Shown here piece after piece: positions 10,036 through 19,644 of a stretch of DNA of 64,000 nt. The translations under genes were made by a program, and so were the position numbers. The stretch spans positions 24,979 through 88,978 of the forward strand of contig JADJPG010000029.1 in the NCBI GenBank assembly GCA_016713365.1, given 5' to 3'. The notes under the pieces are model-generated. The model was given only the letters and a program-made list of their open reading frames with translations, was not told the DNA's origin and did no database searches. This DNA comes from Verrucomicrobiota bacterium (lineage in GTDB: Bacteria; Verrucomicrobiota; Verrucomicrobiia; Limisphaerales; JADJPG01). Numbering within the stretch: position 1 is the first letter of the stretch; every line of letters begins with the position of its first letter.

Positions 10036-13000
10036 ATGAAACTCTCAATTTTCTCCAAGCACATCACACGGTTTCAGCAATGGTCGCTTCTCCTCGTTCT
10101 GGCCGGGACGATGACGGCGTCGGTCAACGCCGCGCCGCTGCCTGCGCCTTTGTTGAAGGATCAGGCGGTGTTCGGCACCGACCGGCTGACGGGACACGGA
10201 TTTGGTCATGCCGTCGGACTCGACGGCGACATCGCCGTGGTGGGTGTCGAAGGTGGTGATCCCAACGCGTCGGTCCATGTGTTCGAGCGCAGCGGCACGA
10301 CCTGGCGGCGGCAGGGGCGGCTGGGTGATTCGCGGGCGTTCGTCTTCGACGGCTTCGGCTATTCCGTCGCCGTGAGCGGGCAAACAATCGCGGTGGGCGA
10401 CATCGAACAAAATGGATTCACGGGTGCGGCCTACGCGTTCGTCCGGCAGGACGGCCCGGGCTTGAACGCCTGGAACATCACGGACAACAACGGTTCCGCA
10501 ACAGGGGCGAGCTACATCGCGTCCTTGAGCGCCGGGCAGCAAGCGAGCCTCGCGACCAACGCCTGGCGATACAGTGTCAGGACCAGGATGGTGCATGATC
10601 TCGAAGGGACCGTTTCCATGTATTTCTCCTACGGCAACAACGTTCGCCGTTGGATTTTCTTTCTCACGTTCAATGCGAATGGTGATTTGCTGGCCCAGAC
10701 CGAAGGGACACCGCAACAGCAGCATGTCCTGACCTCGAACGGCAACGGAGCGGATGACTACCATCTGCACGAGATCGAGTTTGATCCCGCCACGGGGCTG
10801 GCCACTTACCGATTCGATGGCACTTCCGTCCGGACGTGGGCCGGCCAGACACTTGCCGGAGCGCAAGGGATCCGGTGGGGCGCCGGCTCATCGGCCGGAC
10901 GCGGCAGCATGAACGTGCATTCGGTGCATTTCGAGATGACGGGGACGGGCACGACGCTGGCCCGGTACGATGCGGGAACGCCGGACCATCCGCCGGCCAG
11001 CCTGAACCCGCTGAGCCAGGGATGGTCCGCCCTGAACGCAGCGGGAACTCAAAACACCACGCAGGAACCACTCGTCCCGGACGCCGGTTCGCTGTGGAAG
11101 GAGGAGGCGCGAATCATCGCGACCGGGATCGATTCCGGCGACCAGTTCGGCTACAGCATCGATCTTTCCGGCGACACGATGGTGGTGGGCGCGCCTGATC
11201 GGAGCGGAGGTGGAGCCGCCTTTGTTTTCTTCCGCGAAGGATCGAGTTGGAAACAGCAGGCCATGCTCACCGCCACCCCGGCATTTGCCAACGGTCGATT
11301 GGGATTCAGCGTCGCCATTGATGGCAACACCGTCGTTGTCGGCGCACGCGGCGCCGCCAGTTCCGCCGGCCGCGCCTATGTCTTCACGCGCAGCGGCACC
11401 AACTGGTCGCAGCAAACCTCCTTCACAGCTCCCGTCGCGGACAATATTGCCAACAACCGCTTTGGCCAGTCCGTGGACATCAGTGGGGAACGCATCATCG
11501 TCGCAGCGCCGGGCGCCCCGTTCGGCGGCGGCGTTTACACCGCGGAACGCTCGGGCGGAAGCTGGAGCGCTCTGACGCGGCTGCAGCCCGCCGGAACCGT
11601 TTCCGGAGATGGTTTTGGCAGCGTTGTGTCCATGCATGGCGAGACCGTCGTGGTCGGCGCGGAGAGCGGTCTGGCCAGTCACGTGTTCAACCTGCATGGA
11701 GGCGCATGGCACCAGTCCGTTCGCCGGGTCTATCCAGATGAGTGCGAAGATTCCCTCGGAGGCCTTGCAATCGACGGCGAAACCATCGCCGTGGGCGTGT
11801 TGAGTTGCAGCGGTTCAAATGCGGGCAATCTGTATCTGCAAGCGCCCGACTATTCGGACGCCGTGAACGTGGCGAGCTACGCCAATCAATTGCTTTACCA
11901 TCCGTCCGGCGCTGCCAACGGCGCGCAGGCGGGGAATCTGGCGGCCTTTCGCTACAAGCACCTGCTCTACGCCCAGAGCGATGGGATCGTGCGTGCGCGA
12001 TTTGAATCCATGCCATCGCTCTATGGCCCGAACGAGCGCCAGCGCGCCCTCGAAGCCGAGGCGGTGGTGACCCGTGCATTGAGTCTGGATGCCGGCAATG
12101 CGCAGTTGGGCAATCTGCTGCTGGACCTCCATTACGACCGGACGGTCGCCGAGATGATCCTCGCCAAGGATACGTTGACCGCGGCGGATCGCGCGCGCTT
12201 CGGCAGTTCGGTCGAAGGCGCCATCGCGCCGCCCGCGCCCGCCAGCGGCTTCATCATCGACAACGAGATTCCGCTTCAGCGCCGGCTGGTCTCCACCAAC
12301 AAGGTCGCGATGCAGGGCTACTTCGATCTGCTGAAGAAGGAACTGATCGTGGAGCAAACCAGTCCGCCGACAACCCGGTGGGCAGTCCGTGTGCTGGGGT
12401 TCAGCAGCGAGTACGATTCGAACTTCTGGAGCGCCGCCAAAGCACTCGGCACGCCCGACACCTACCCGGCTTATGGGGATATTACCAACGCCTGGGCCAG
12501 CATCACTTCGGACGTTCAGCGCGAGTTCCTCGAACTCGGCTACGACCAGCCGGAGCCGATCAACGCGGTCTCCATCTACGAAACCTTGGGCCCCGGTGCG
12601 GTGGACAAAATCTCCGTCCGCAACGCGAATACCGGCCTGTGGCACGAAGCCTGGTCGGGCACCGCTGCCCCGGCGGGCGAAACGTCGCGCATCTTTACCG
12701 TCACGTTCCCGATGACGCCATTCCCCGTCGATGCCATCCGCATCGACATCAATTCTCCGGCGGTGACGGGCTGGAATGAAATCGATGCGGTGAGCGTTTC
12801 GAATCCAGGCAGTTCCACCTTCGTCACGGATGTCGGGTTCGGCCATCGCCTCTTCCAGACGCTTGTGCCCGGACGCGGACTGGCACCCGCCACCTACACC
12901 AATGCAGCCGGGCAGGACGTCGTCGTCACGACGAACTCCCTCGCGCTGACCAACGGCATGCTCTTCACCGGCTACAAGGATCTCGTGCTGTTGTTCGACT

Positions 13001-15108
13001 TATTGCGCGACCACGGACGTAACACAACGACGCTCGCGCGCCTGCTCGCCAGCCGGCGCAACGCGGGGGATCTGGACGAGGCGAAAACGGTGGTGGGCAA
13101 TGCGCAACAGTTCCTCTTTCTCCACGGCGGCCTGCTCAAGAACATGTTCTCCGACCTCCCGCCCGCCGGTGATCCGTCCGGTCTGGCCCAGGCCATCGAC
13201 GGCTGGGCGCAGACGCTTTACAGCCTCGCGGAATTGCAGCAGACGCTCGCGATCGACGCCAACCCGCTCGGGTTCGCTCCAGACTTCCTGATGCTCGCGG
13301 AGAATTTCTTTGGCGTGGAAACGCACTTCGACTCGTTCGACAGCTTCGCCGAACGACTGAGCCTCGACTCCAGCAGCTCACCGCTTCGGCGCGCCGCCAC
13401 CTCGCTGGCCGACGCGCGAACCGGTTACGGACAGTTCCGCGGATTCGAGGACCAGATCGCCGCGCAGTTCGACGACTCGACCACGGCCTATGAGTTTCGG
13501 CTGTTCGAAATCGTCGGCGCGTTTCCCGGAGACGACGTCAACTACACTGACGATCCCACAGCCAATCCCGGCAGCGAACTCGACCAGCAATACCGCAGCA
13601 TCGAGGTCGCCCGGCTGCGCATCCTGAAAAACAAGACCGACATCAGCAACCTGAACAAGGAAGTGCAGATTGAACAGCAGCGTGCGGCGGATGTATCCGG
13701 GATTATCATCCGCTACGGGAACAATCAGGCGAAGCTGACGGAGGAGATCGGCGACATCAATGCCGCCCAGGCCGGCGCCAACCAACTGACCGATTACTTC
13801 AATCCTGCCAACCTCGTCAGCGGCGCGTCCATCTCCATCGCCCTGAACTTCGGCGTGCAGACCATCTCCGAGCTGGAGAAGGCAAAACTCGAAGCGCGCA
13901 AGGAACGTCTCGCCGCACTCGAACAATCCGAAATCGTCGGCGCCGAAAGCGCGGCTCGCGTGAAAACCCTCCTGCTGCGCATGAACACGCTCGTGCTCGA
14001 TTCCCAGGAAGCCAGTCTGCTGCTCAATCAGGAAATCGCCCGCATGACCGCGCTCTACCGGGAGAAGGGCGAACTGGAGAAGCGCCTCGCGGAAGCCAGC
14101 ACCGAACTCGCCAGCCGTTACTTCGCCGACCCGCTCCACCGGATCACCTCCCAGGCGACGATGATCGAGGCGAACCTCTCCTTCGACGAGGCGCAGAAGT
14201 GGATGTTCTTCATGGCTCGCTCGCTGGAATACAAAATCAATTCGCCGTTCACGAACAACTTCCTCGGTCGCACGTGGAATTCCCACTCCGTCTTCAAGGC
14301 GCGCAATGCGGACGAACTGGTCGATCTCTACGACGCCATGATTGACTACAACGACACGGCCAGCCGCAACCGCCAGTCCGAGACGAGCTGGTTCTCGATT
14401 CGTGAAGATCATCTCGGCTACCGCACCGGCGTGGATGCCCAGGGCCAGCCCTTGCGCTACCTCGATCCGGACACGGGCGAACTGGTTCCGGCCATCGAGG
14501 CCTTCCGCCGCTATCTGCGCCGCAACATCCGCCAACTGGCCGGAAACAGCGCCGAGATCGTGCTTGAGTTCAGCACGGCGAAGGATCTCTTCGCCACGGC
14601 GAACGAGAATTTCTTCCGCGGCCCGAGCTTCAACCCGGATGGCACCATCCCGGATCCCGGCGCGTACCTCGACAAAATCGACGGGCTTCATCTCCGCCTT
14701 CCGGGCAACCACAGCCTCGGCCACGCCTCGGTGCCCGGCCGGCTGAGTTACGGCGGCACCAGCTTCATTCGCAACCCGCGCGTGGGCGGCTTCGATCCTG
14801 CGCGTCCGGATCGTCTGCGCAATGAGCTCACCGCCTACAGCACGCGTTATTGGTTCCGGGATCAGGATCTGGTCTGGCGCTTTGCTGAGGCCTTCAGCAG
14901 CCAGGTGACGCTGACGTTGAGCACCGGCCCGCGCCAGGAAACCACGGCGGATCAGATCGTGGTCTTCAAGGAACGCAGCGTGGCGGCGACTGGCTGGGTC
15001 TTGAGCTTGCGCATCCGCAGCGGCGGCCAGCAACTCCTGAACATCGATGAGATGACCGACGTGGAACTTCTCTTCCGTCACTCATCAATCAGCCGGCTGC
15101 AACAATGA
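10036..15108 (+). CDS. Giant secreted multidomain protein: FG-GAP propeller, discoidin-like domain, coiled coil
   Basis: About 1690 residues. The ATG at 10036 is preferred over an upstream GTG/ATG option because an AGAAAGG ribosome site sits about 9-14 bases before it and a signal peptide follows (cleavage near VNAAPLP). Residues about 35-130 and 365-600 carry FG-GAP/integrin-alpha-like repeats (FGYSIDLSGDTMVVGAPD, FGQSVDISGERIIVAAPG) that should form one beta-propeller, interrupted by a concanavalin-like insertion (about 150-310). About 775-925 looks like a discoidin/galactose-binding domain (KALGTPDTYP, INAVSIYETLGPGAVDKI). About 1180-1370 is a long Glu/Lys/Arg-rich coiled coil. The C-terminal 300 residues are unrecognised but begin with a conserved-looking MIEANLSFDEAQKWMFFMAR helix. 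No enzyme motif was found; adhesion or glycan binding is the likely role. Domain boundaries are approximate. Confidence 0.85.
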   Translation: MKLSIFSKHITRFQQWSLLLVLAGTMTASVNAAPLPAPLLKDQAVFGTDRLTGHGFGHAVGLDGDIAVVGVEGGDPNASVHVFERSGTTWRRQGRLGDSRAFVFDGFGYSVAVSGQTIAVGDIEQNGFTGAAYAFVRQDGPGLNAWNITDNNGSATGASYIASLSAGQQASLATNAWRYSVRTRMVHDLEGTVSMYFSYGNNVRRWIFFLTFNANGDLLAQTEGTPQQQHVLTSNGNGADDYHLHEIEFDPATGLATYRFDGTSVRTWAGQTLAGAQGIRWGAGSSAGRGSMNVHSVHFEMTGTGTTLARYDAGTPDHPPASLNPLSQGWSALNAAGTQNTTQEPLVPDAGSLWKEEARIIATGIDSGDQFGYSIDLSGDTMVVGAPDRSGGGAAFVFFREGSSWKQQAMLTATPAFANGRLGFSVAIDGNTVVVGARGAASSAGRAYVFTRSGTNWSQQTSFTAPVADNIANNRFGQSVDISGERIIVAAPGAPFGGGVYTAERSGGSWSALTRLQPAGTVSGDGFGSVVSMHGETVVVGAESGLASHVFNLHGGAWHQSVRRVYPDECEDSLGGLAIDGETIAVGVLSCSGSNAGNLYLQAPDYSDAVNVASYANQLLYHPSGAANGAQAGNLAAFRYKHLLYAQSDGIVRARFESMPSLYGPNERQRALEAEAVVTRALSLDAGNAQLGNLLLDLHYDRTVAEMILAKDTLTAADRARFGSSVEGAIAPPAPASGFIIDNEIPLQRRLVSTNKVAMQGYFDLLKKELIVEQTSPPTTRWAVRVLGFSSEYDSNFWSAAKALGTPDTYPAYGDITNAWASITSDVQREFLELGYDQPEPINAVSIYETLGPGAVDKISVRNANTGLWHEAWSGTAAPAGETSRIFTVTFPMTPFPVDAIRIDINSPAVTGWNEIDAVSVSNPGSSTFVTDVGFGHRLFQTLVPGRGLAPATYTNAAGQDVVVTTNSLALTNGMLFTGYKDLVLLFDLLRDHGRNTTTLARLLASRRNAGDLDEAKTVVGNAQQFLFLHGGLLKNMFSDLPPAGDPSGLAQAIDGWAQTLYSLAELQQTLAIDANPLGFAPDFLMLAENFFGVETHFDSFDSFAERLSLDSSSSPLRRAATSLADARTGYGQFRGFEDQIAAQFDDSTTAYEFRLFEIVGAFPGDDVNYTDDPTANPGSELDQQYRSIEVARLRILKNKTDISNLNKEVQIEQQRAADVSGIIIRYGNNQAKLTEEIGDINAAQAGANQLTDYFNPANLVSGASISIALNFGVQTISELEKAKLEARKERLAALEQSEIVGAESAARVKTLLLRMNTLVLDSQEASLLLNQEIARMTALYREKGELEKRLAEASTELASRYFADPLHRITSQATMIEANLSFDEAQKWMFFMARSLEYKINSPFTNNFLGRTWNSHSVFKARNADELVDLYDAMIDYNDTASRNRQSETSWFSIREDHLGYRTGVDAQGQPLRYLDPDTGELVPAIEAFRRYLRRNIRQLAGNSAEIVLEFSTAKDLFATANENFFRGPSFNPDGTIPDPGAYLDKIDGLHLRLPGNHSLGHASVPGRLSYGGTSFIRNPRVGGFDPARPDRLRNELTAYSTRYWFRDQDLVWRFAEAFSSQVTLTLSTGPRQETTADQIVVFKERSVAATGWVLSLRIRSGGQQLLNIDEMTDVELLFRHSSISRLQQ

Positions 15109-15166
15109 GATTCCCGCAAGCATCGATCAACGCCCGCACTGCGATGTCGGACAAAATGAACCGGGA

Positions 15167-15502
15167 TTACCTGCGCGTAACGAGGACTCCAATCAGCAGC
15201 CCTACTCCGAACGCTATCCCAATGGACTCGTAGGGATGCTGCCGAATCGTCGAGTCAGCACGCCTTGCAGCAGCTCTTGCTGATGCGACGCTCTGCCGGC
15301 CCATCTCGCTGCATGTGATTTTGGCCCGCTCCAAAGCCACCGCCAGGCTGGCGCGAGTCTCACGCACTTTGTCGGTCATGTCGTTGGCCGTGGCTTTGAG
15401 CAAGCTCTCAGAATCCCGGATCAACAGTTTTAGATCCGATGCGATGCGTTCACGAGCAAGGTCGCTCTGCGCGTTCTCGATGTTTTCGAAGTGGGTTTCC
15501 AT
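15167..15502 (-). CDS. DUF883 family (YqjD/ElaB-like) membrane protein
   Basis: 111 residues: an amphipathic, Ala/Arg/Glu-rich helical region (1-85) followed by RQHPYESIGIAFGVGLLIGV, the hallmark C-terminal membrane helix of the DUF883/ElaB/YqjD family, ending in TRR. E. coli relatives associate with ribosomes and the inner membrane in stationary phase and are stress-induced. It lies 359 bases upstream of, and divergent from, an MscS channel in a region rich in osmotic-stress genes, consistent with a stress role. Confidence 0.88.
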   Translation of the reverse strand: METHFENIENAQSDLARERIASDLKLLIRDSESLLKATANDMTDKVRETRASLAVALERAKITCSEMGRQSVASARAAARRADSTIRQHPYESIGIAFGVGLLIGVLVTRR

Positions 15503-15860
15503 AGTGTATTTTTTCCAAATCTCGGTTTTCCGTTATTCGAAGCAAGCATCCCGTTCGGTAGTGTGTCAACCTCCGCGTCACTTCAGGCAACGTCTTGACA
15601 CCGCAACGCAGATTTACGGACGATGTATTCTCATCTGCCAGGAACGATTTCTTTTTCTGGCTTCAAAGGGTCCGGGACCAAGCAGTCCTCGATGAATGTC
15701 AGAATGGTCGGGGCGCCATTCGACGAATCAGGATCGGCTCGCGGGCCCGTAGCTGTTGCAAGGTCTTTTGCGCGTGCTTGATTTCGACGGTTCCCGGTGC
15801 GGCATCGCTCCGATCAGCAGGAAAACGCATGGTTACACTGCCCTATTTCTAAATTACCTC
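15503..15860. other. Intergenic region between DUF883 and MscS genes
   Basis: About 360 bases between divergent genes. Short chance frames overlap it, and one runs into the MscS gene from 15756 but has no signal or family match before Met at 15861. An A/T-rich stretch just before 15861 (CTATTTCTAAATTACC) could hold the -10 element of the channel gene. No repeat or RNA gene was recognised. Confidence 0.4.
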
Positions 15861-17120
15861 ATGAAAAACTCATTTAATAATATCCTGAAGACCCCATTCC
15901 GCATGGTGATGATTGCGTCTTGTTTGCCTGCCCGGTTGCTGGCACAACCATCGACCAACGTGGCCGCATCAGCCACGGTTAACATCACCGATTCAACACC
16001 AGGTTCAAACATCTGGCTCACCTTCGGCCTGGACCGGATCGATGCGTTGCAAGCCGCGCCTTTCGCCGGCATTCCGCTATGGCAGTTTCTGGCTTCGCTT
16101 ATCTACATCTTCCTCGCGTTTTACATTTCCAAGGCGCTCGACGCGTTCATCACCGGCCGGGTGAAGAAGTGGGCCGAGAGGACCTCAACGAAGCTCGATG
16201 ATGTCCTTGTCCAGGTGTTGCGCGGGCCGGTGAAGATCATCACGTTCGTCATCCTCCTGCACATTGGGATGCGCGTCTACTCCTGGCCGTCGGTGCTCGC
16301 GGAATTCTTCTCCAATGCGCTCAAGATCATCGTCGCCGTCTCCATTACCTACGTGCTGCTCAAAGCCGTGGACGTGGTGATGGGCGTGTGGCGCGAGAGG
16401 ACGACGACGCCGGAGAATGAACAGTTTGGAAAGCAACTGCTCCCGCTCATTGGCAAGAGCTTGAAAGTCTTCGTCGTGATCATCGCTGCGCTGGTGACGT
16501 CGCAAAACCTCGGGTTCAACGTCACGGGCCTCATTGCCTCGCTCTCCATTGGCGGTCTGGCGGTGGGCCTCGCGGCACAGGACACTCTGGCGAATCTCTT
16601 CGGCGCCGTGGCCGTGCTGATGGACAAACCATTCAAGGTCGGCGACCGCATCCAGCTGGACGCTCTCGATGGCACGGTGGAAGCCATCGGCTTTCGCAGC
16701 ACACGCGTGCGCAATCTCGACGGCCATCTTGTCACCGTGCCGAACAAGACCATGGGCAACGCCACCATCACCAACATCACGGCCCGGCCAAACATCAAGA
16801 CGGTGATGAACGTCGGCCTTACCTACGACACAACGCCCGAGAAACTCCGCCTCGCCTTGCAGATTCTCGAAGAGATTTACAAGAAGCACCCCAAGACCAG
16901 TGACTTCGTGATGAGCTTCAACAAATTCGAAAGCTCCTCGCTGAACATCCTGGTGGTGCATTGGTGGGGCGACACCGACTTCAAGGCGTATCTCGGTGGA
17001 ATTCAGGAAATGAATCTGAAGCTGAAGGAAACCTTCGACGCCGAGGGCATCGAGTTCGCCTTCCCGACACAAACCGTCCACATCAAGAACGATGCGCCGC
17101 TCGCCGTGACGGCGGGATGA
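15861..17120 (+). CDS. Small-conductance mechanosensitive ion channel (MscS family)
   Basis: 419 residues from ATG 15861, chosen because a hydrophobic signal-like segment begins there (ending near LLAQP). Membrane helices follow at about residues 70-95, 120-140 and 150-170. The pore-lining TM3 region is clear: VTGLIASLSIGGLAVGLAAQ then DTLANLFGAVAVLMDKPFKVGD (about 220-262), the best-conserved MscS signature. The cytoplasmic beta and alpha/beta vestibule follows (IGFRSTRVRNLDG, VPNKTM). These channels open under hypo-osmotic shock and release solutes. Its convergent neighbours are K+ uptake genes, and the next plus-strand genes make a sucrose-like solute, so the locus covers both accumulation and emergency release of osmolytes. 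Confidence 0.93.
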   Translation: MKNSFNNILKTPFRMVMIASCLPARLLAQPSTNVAASATVNITDSTPGSNIWLTFGLDRIDALQAAPFAGIPLWQFLASLIYIFLAFYISKALDAFITGRVKKWAERTSTKLDDVLVQVLRGPVKIITFVILLHIGMRVYSWPSVLAEFFSNALKIIVAVSITYVLLKAVDVVMGVWRERTTTPENEQFGKQLLPLIGKSLKVFVVIIAALVTSQNLGFNVTGLIASLSIGGLAVGLAAQDTLANLFGAVAVLMDKPFKVGDRIQLDALDGTVEAIGFRSTRVRNLDGHLVTVPNKTMGNATITNITARPNIKTVMNVGLTYDTTPEKLRLALQILEEIYKKHPKTSDFVMSFNKFESSSLNILVVHWWGDTDFKAYLGGIQEMNLKLKETFDAEGIEFAFPTQTVHIKNDAPLAVTAG

Positions 17121-17165
17121 TCATTGCCGCCCTCGTCCGGCAGGAACGCTCGCAACCAGGCACCT

Positions 17166-17843
17166 CTACTCCGCGAGACCGCACTCGCGTTCGAACCGGT
17201 TGATATTCTCGCGCAGGCCCGCGACGATCAACAGGTCGTGCAATGCCAGCGTGAGGCGTGGTTCCGGTTCCAGCGCCTTGGTCCTGTTCCCTGGCGCAGG
17301 CCGGGTCAGCAGCACCACATTGATGCGATAACGCTCACGCAGGCCCGCTTCGGCCAGCGTCTTGCCATGCAGCGGCGGGCCGAGGAGCACTTGCGCGAGC
17401 TGATAGTCGCCGCCCAATTGCTGACGATCACTTCCAGCATTGTCGCGCAAACGTTCCGCGAGGCGATAGGCCATGTCGCGTGAGGGCAGCACCACGAGAT
17501 CCGCGCCGACCTTTTCCAGCACCGTCGCATGTTTAGTGTCGAGGGCGCGGCAGATGATCCGTTTTACCTTGAGCTCCTTGAGATGGAGCGTCGTCAGCAC
17601 GCTGCCTTGCAGATTTTCGCCGATGCTGACGACGACGGCCTCTGCCTCCTGAACACCCGCTTCCTTGAGCGCGTCCTCGTCTTCGGCATCCATCTCGATG
17701 GCGTGAAATCCATCCTGCGCCAGATCCTCGATGCGTTTGCTGTTTTTGTCGGCGATGATCACTTCACAGCCCAGTTCGCTCAGGCGCGTGGCCAGGTGCG
17801 TGCCGAAATTCCCGGCACCGATGATAAAGATTCGTTGTTTCAT
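17166..17843 (-). CDS. TrkA/KtrA-type RCK regulatory subunit of K+ uptake system
   Basis: 225 residues, the length of single-RCK KtrA proteins rather than the duplicated E. coli TrkA. Residues 1-120 form the RCK_N Rossmann domain, starting with the nucleotide-binding loop IGAGNFGTHLA and a conserved acidic end of the second strand (IIADKN). Residues about 140-220 are the RCK_C domain. The gene follows the K+ channel-like subunit by 16 bases on the same strand, the classical arrangement of a Ktr/Trk pair. The octameric ring is expected to gate the membrane subunit in response to bound ATP/ADP or NAD(H). Confidence 0.92.
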   Translation of the reverse strand: MKQRIFIIGAGNFGTHLATRLSELGCEVIIADKNSKRIEDLAQDGFHAIEMDAEDEDALKEAGVQEAEAVVVSIGENLQGSVLTTLHLKELKVKRIICRALDTKHATVLEKVGADLVVLPSRDMAYRLAERLRDNAGSDRQQLGGDYQLAQVLLGPPLHGKTLAEAGLRERYRINVVLLTRPAPGNRTKALEPEPRLTLALHDLLIVAGLRENINRFERECGLAE

Positions 17844-17859
17844 TCGAGTGTCTGCGGGT

Positions 17860-19269
17860 TCAGCCCAGCGCCAATTCCTCCTTTGGATGACGGATCAGCA
17901 GTGGATTTGCCGGACGAGCCAGATACACGGACAGGACCAATGGAGCGACACGACCGGTGAACATGAGCGCAATGATGACAAGCTTACCCCAGCCCGTCAG
18001 CAGCGGGGTGATGCCGGTGCTGAGTCCCACGGTGGAGAAGGCGGACACCGCTTCGAACACGATGGCCAGCCAGCGATGAGGCGAGCGCGAGGCCGGCCGC
18101 CCGTCCTCGGTGAGCATTAGCAGTCCGACGCCGATCAGCACGCACATGCCCGCCAGCAGTGTGACCATCGCCGCCACGTTCGAGAGCTTCGGACGGATGC
18201 GGCGTCCCCAAAACTGGACTTCTTCGCGACGACGCAGCGCGCTCCACGCGGTCATGATCAGAACGGCGAACGTCACGGTCTTGATGCCTCCAGCCATGGA
18301 ACCCGGTGCCCCGCCGATGAACATCAGGCCGAGTGTGGCGAGGAGAGTCGGTGGATTCATCTCGCCTACCTCGACCACATTGAAGCCTGCGGTACGGGTC
18401 ATGGTGGAATGAAACAGCGCCGAGGAAAGTCGTTCCCACCCGCCGGCGGATTGGAGCGTATGATCCCATTCGAACAGCAACGTTGCGCCAGTTCCCGCCA
18501 CCAACAACAAGGCCGACACGGCCAGTGCCAGGCGGGTTTGCAGCGTGAGGCGCCCGCGTCGACGCGGATCACGCCGCCAGAAAGCGAAGTAGCGCAGGTT
18601 GATTAACGTCATCAGCCCGATGCCTCCGGCAATGACCAGCAGGTTAATGATGGACAAGATTCCGGGATGCTGCCGCCAGCGCGCCATGCCCTCTGGGTAT
18701 ATGGAGATGCCGGCGTTGCAGAATGCACTGACCGAATGGAACCCCGACTCCCACAAGATTTGCCCAGGTGTGTTGTCAGGTGAAGCGGCCGCCAGCAACG
18801 GGAAAAGCGCCACGGCTCCGGCGAGTTCGAGGATGAAGACAAACACGCAGGCGTAGATAAACACATCCTTGGGCCGGGCTTCGCGAAGTCTACCCACGGT
18901 CGAGTGAATCGTCTGCTCATCCACGAGTGACAGGCGATTCCCGCTCAATAGCACCAACGTGATGCTGGCCGTGAAGATGCCCAACCCGCCGGCTTGGATG
19001 AGAAACAGCAGCACCGCCTGTCCAAATACGTTGAACGACTCGGCGACGTTGACTGTGCTCAGCCCGGTGACACACGTGGCCGAAGCGGAGAGAAAAAACG
19101 CGTCCAGCCACCCGACTGATTGACCCGCTTGGTGGGTCCACGGCAGCCGGAGCAGCACCGTTCCGAAGGCAATTAAGGCAGCGAACCCCAGCGGGACCAG
19201 GCGTAGATCTGCCTCCCTGCGCCTCCCTGATCGAAGGTCAGCGGCTGTCGATATGTCTGTCTCGCTCAC
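17860..19269 (-). CDS. TrkH/KtrB-type K+ translocating subunit
   Basis: 469 residues with about ten hydrophobic segments in four M1-P-M2 repeats. The four pore-loop filters can be read: SATCVTGLS, VSAFCNAGIS, TMTRTAGFN and VSAFSTVGLSTG, each with the invariant filter glycine. The GGAPGSMAGGIKT loop of the third repeat, which acts as the gating loop in KtrB/TrkH, is present. The length is closer to KtrB than to E. coli TrkH. It is transcribed just ahead of its RCK partner. It mediates K+ (possibly Na+-coupled) uptake, the first response to hyperosmotic stress, which fits the neighbouring compatible-solute and MscS genes. Confidence 0.93.
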   Translation of the reverse strand: MSETDISTAADLRSGRRREADLRLVPLGFAALIAFGTVLLRLPWTHQAGQSVGWLDAFFLSASATCVTGLSTVNVAESFNVFGQAVLLFLIQAGGLGIFTASITLVLLSGNRLSLVDEQTIHSTVGRLREARPKDVFIYACVFVFILELAGAVALFPLLAAASPDNTPGQILWESGFHSVSAFCNAGISIYPEGMARWRQHPGILSIINLLVIAGGIGLMTLINLRYFAFWRRDPRRRGRLTLQTRLALAVSALLLVAGTGATLLFEWDHTLQSAGGWERLSSALFHSTMTRTAGFNVVEVGEMNPPTLLATLGLMFIGGAPGSMAGGIKTVTFAVLIMTAWSALRRREEVQFWGRRIRPKLSNVAAMVTLLAGMCVLIGVGLLMLTEDGRPASRSPHRWLAIVFEAVSAFSTVGLSTGITPLLTGWGKLVIIALMFTGRVAPLVLSVYLARPANPLLIRHPKEELALG

Positions 19270-19644
19270 GTGATCGCCCGAATTAGCAGCAAGCCGATCC
19301 AGAAGTCACGCACAGTTCACGCTCACGCGCCGCGAACTCCATCAAACTTTGTTGAACGGTTTACCGGGGAACAACGGCTTGACACGTCGTCGTTGCGTTG
19401 AGGACGATGGGTGTTCAGGCAGGGATTGATCCTCGCCTGCGTTCAAGGGTCCGAGGCCATGTCGTCTCGGAGGACCGTCTGGATGGTCGGGCCGCCATCC
19501 GCCAAACGAAACTGCTTCGATTCGTCATGAAGCATCCGAGCGTGTGGCCCCATGGTGAACGTCTCCCGTCTTCGGGCGGTTTTCCTCCTGGTCAAGCCCG
19601 CCTTCGAGTTGTCCATCACGGTCAGGCGGTCATATCGAGACTGA
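19270..19644. other. Intergenic region between divergent K+ uptake and glycosyltransferase genes
   Basis: 375 bases with no supported gene; a 90-codon frame at 19398..19670 overlaps the glycosyltransferase start and lacks any motif. The region should contain promoters for both the K+ uptake operon and the sucrose-like operon, making it a candidate site for shared osmotic control. No clear operator palindrome was recognised by eye. Confidence 0.4.

Noticed and set aside
13378..15081. 567-codon minus-strand open frame over the giant secreted protein
   Set aside because: Composition mirrors the codon bias of the sense gene; no recognisable domain and no ribosome site.
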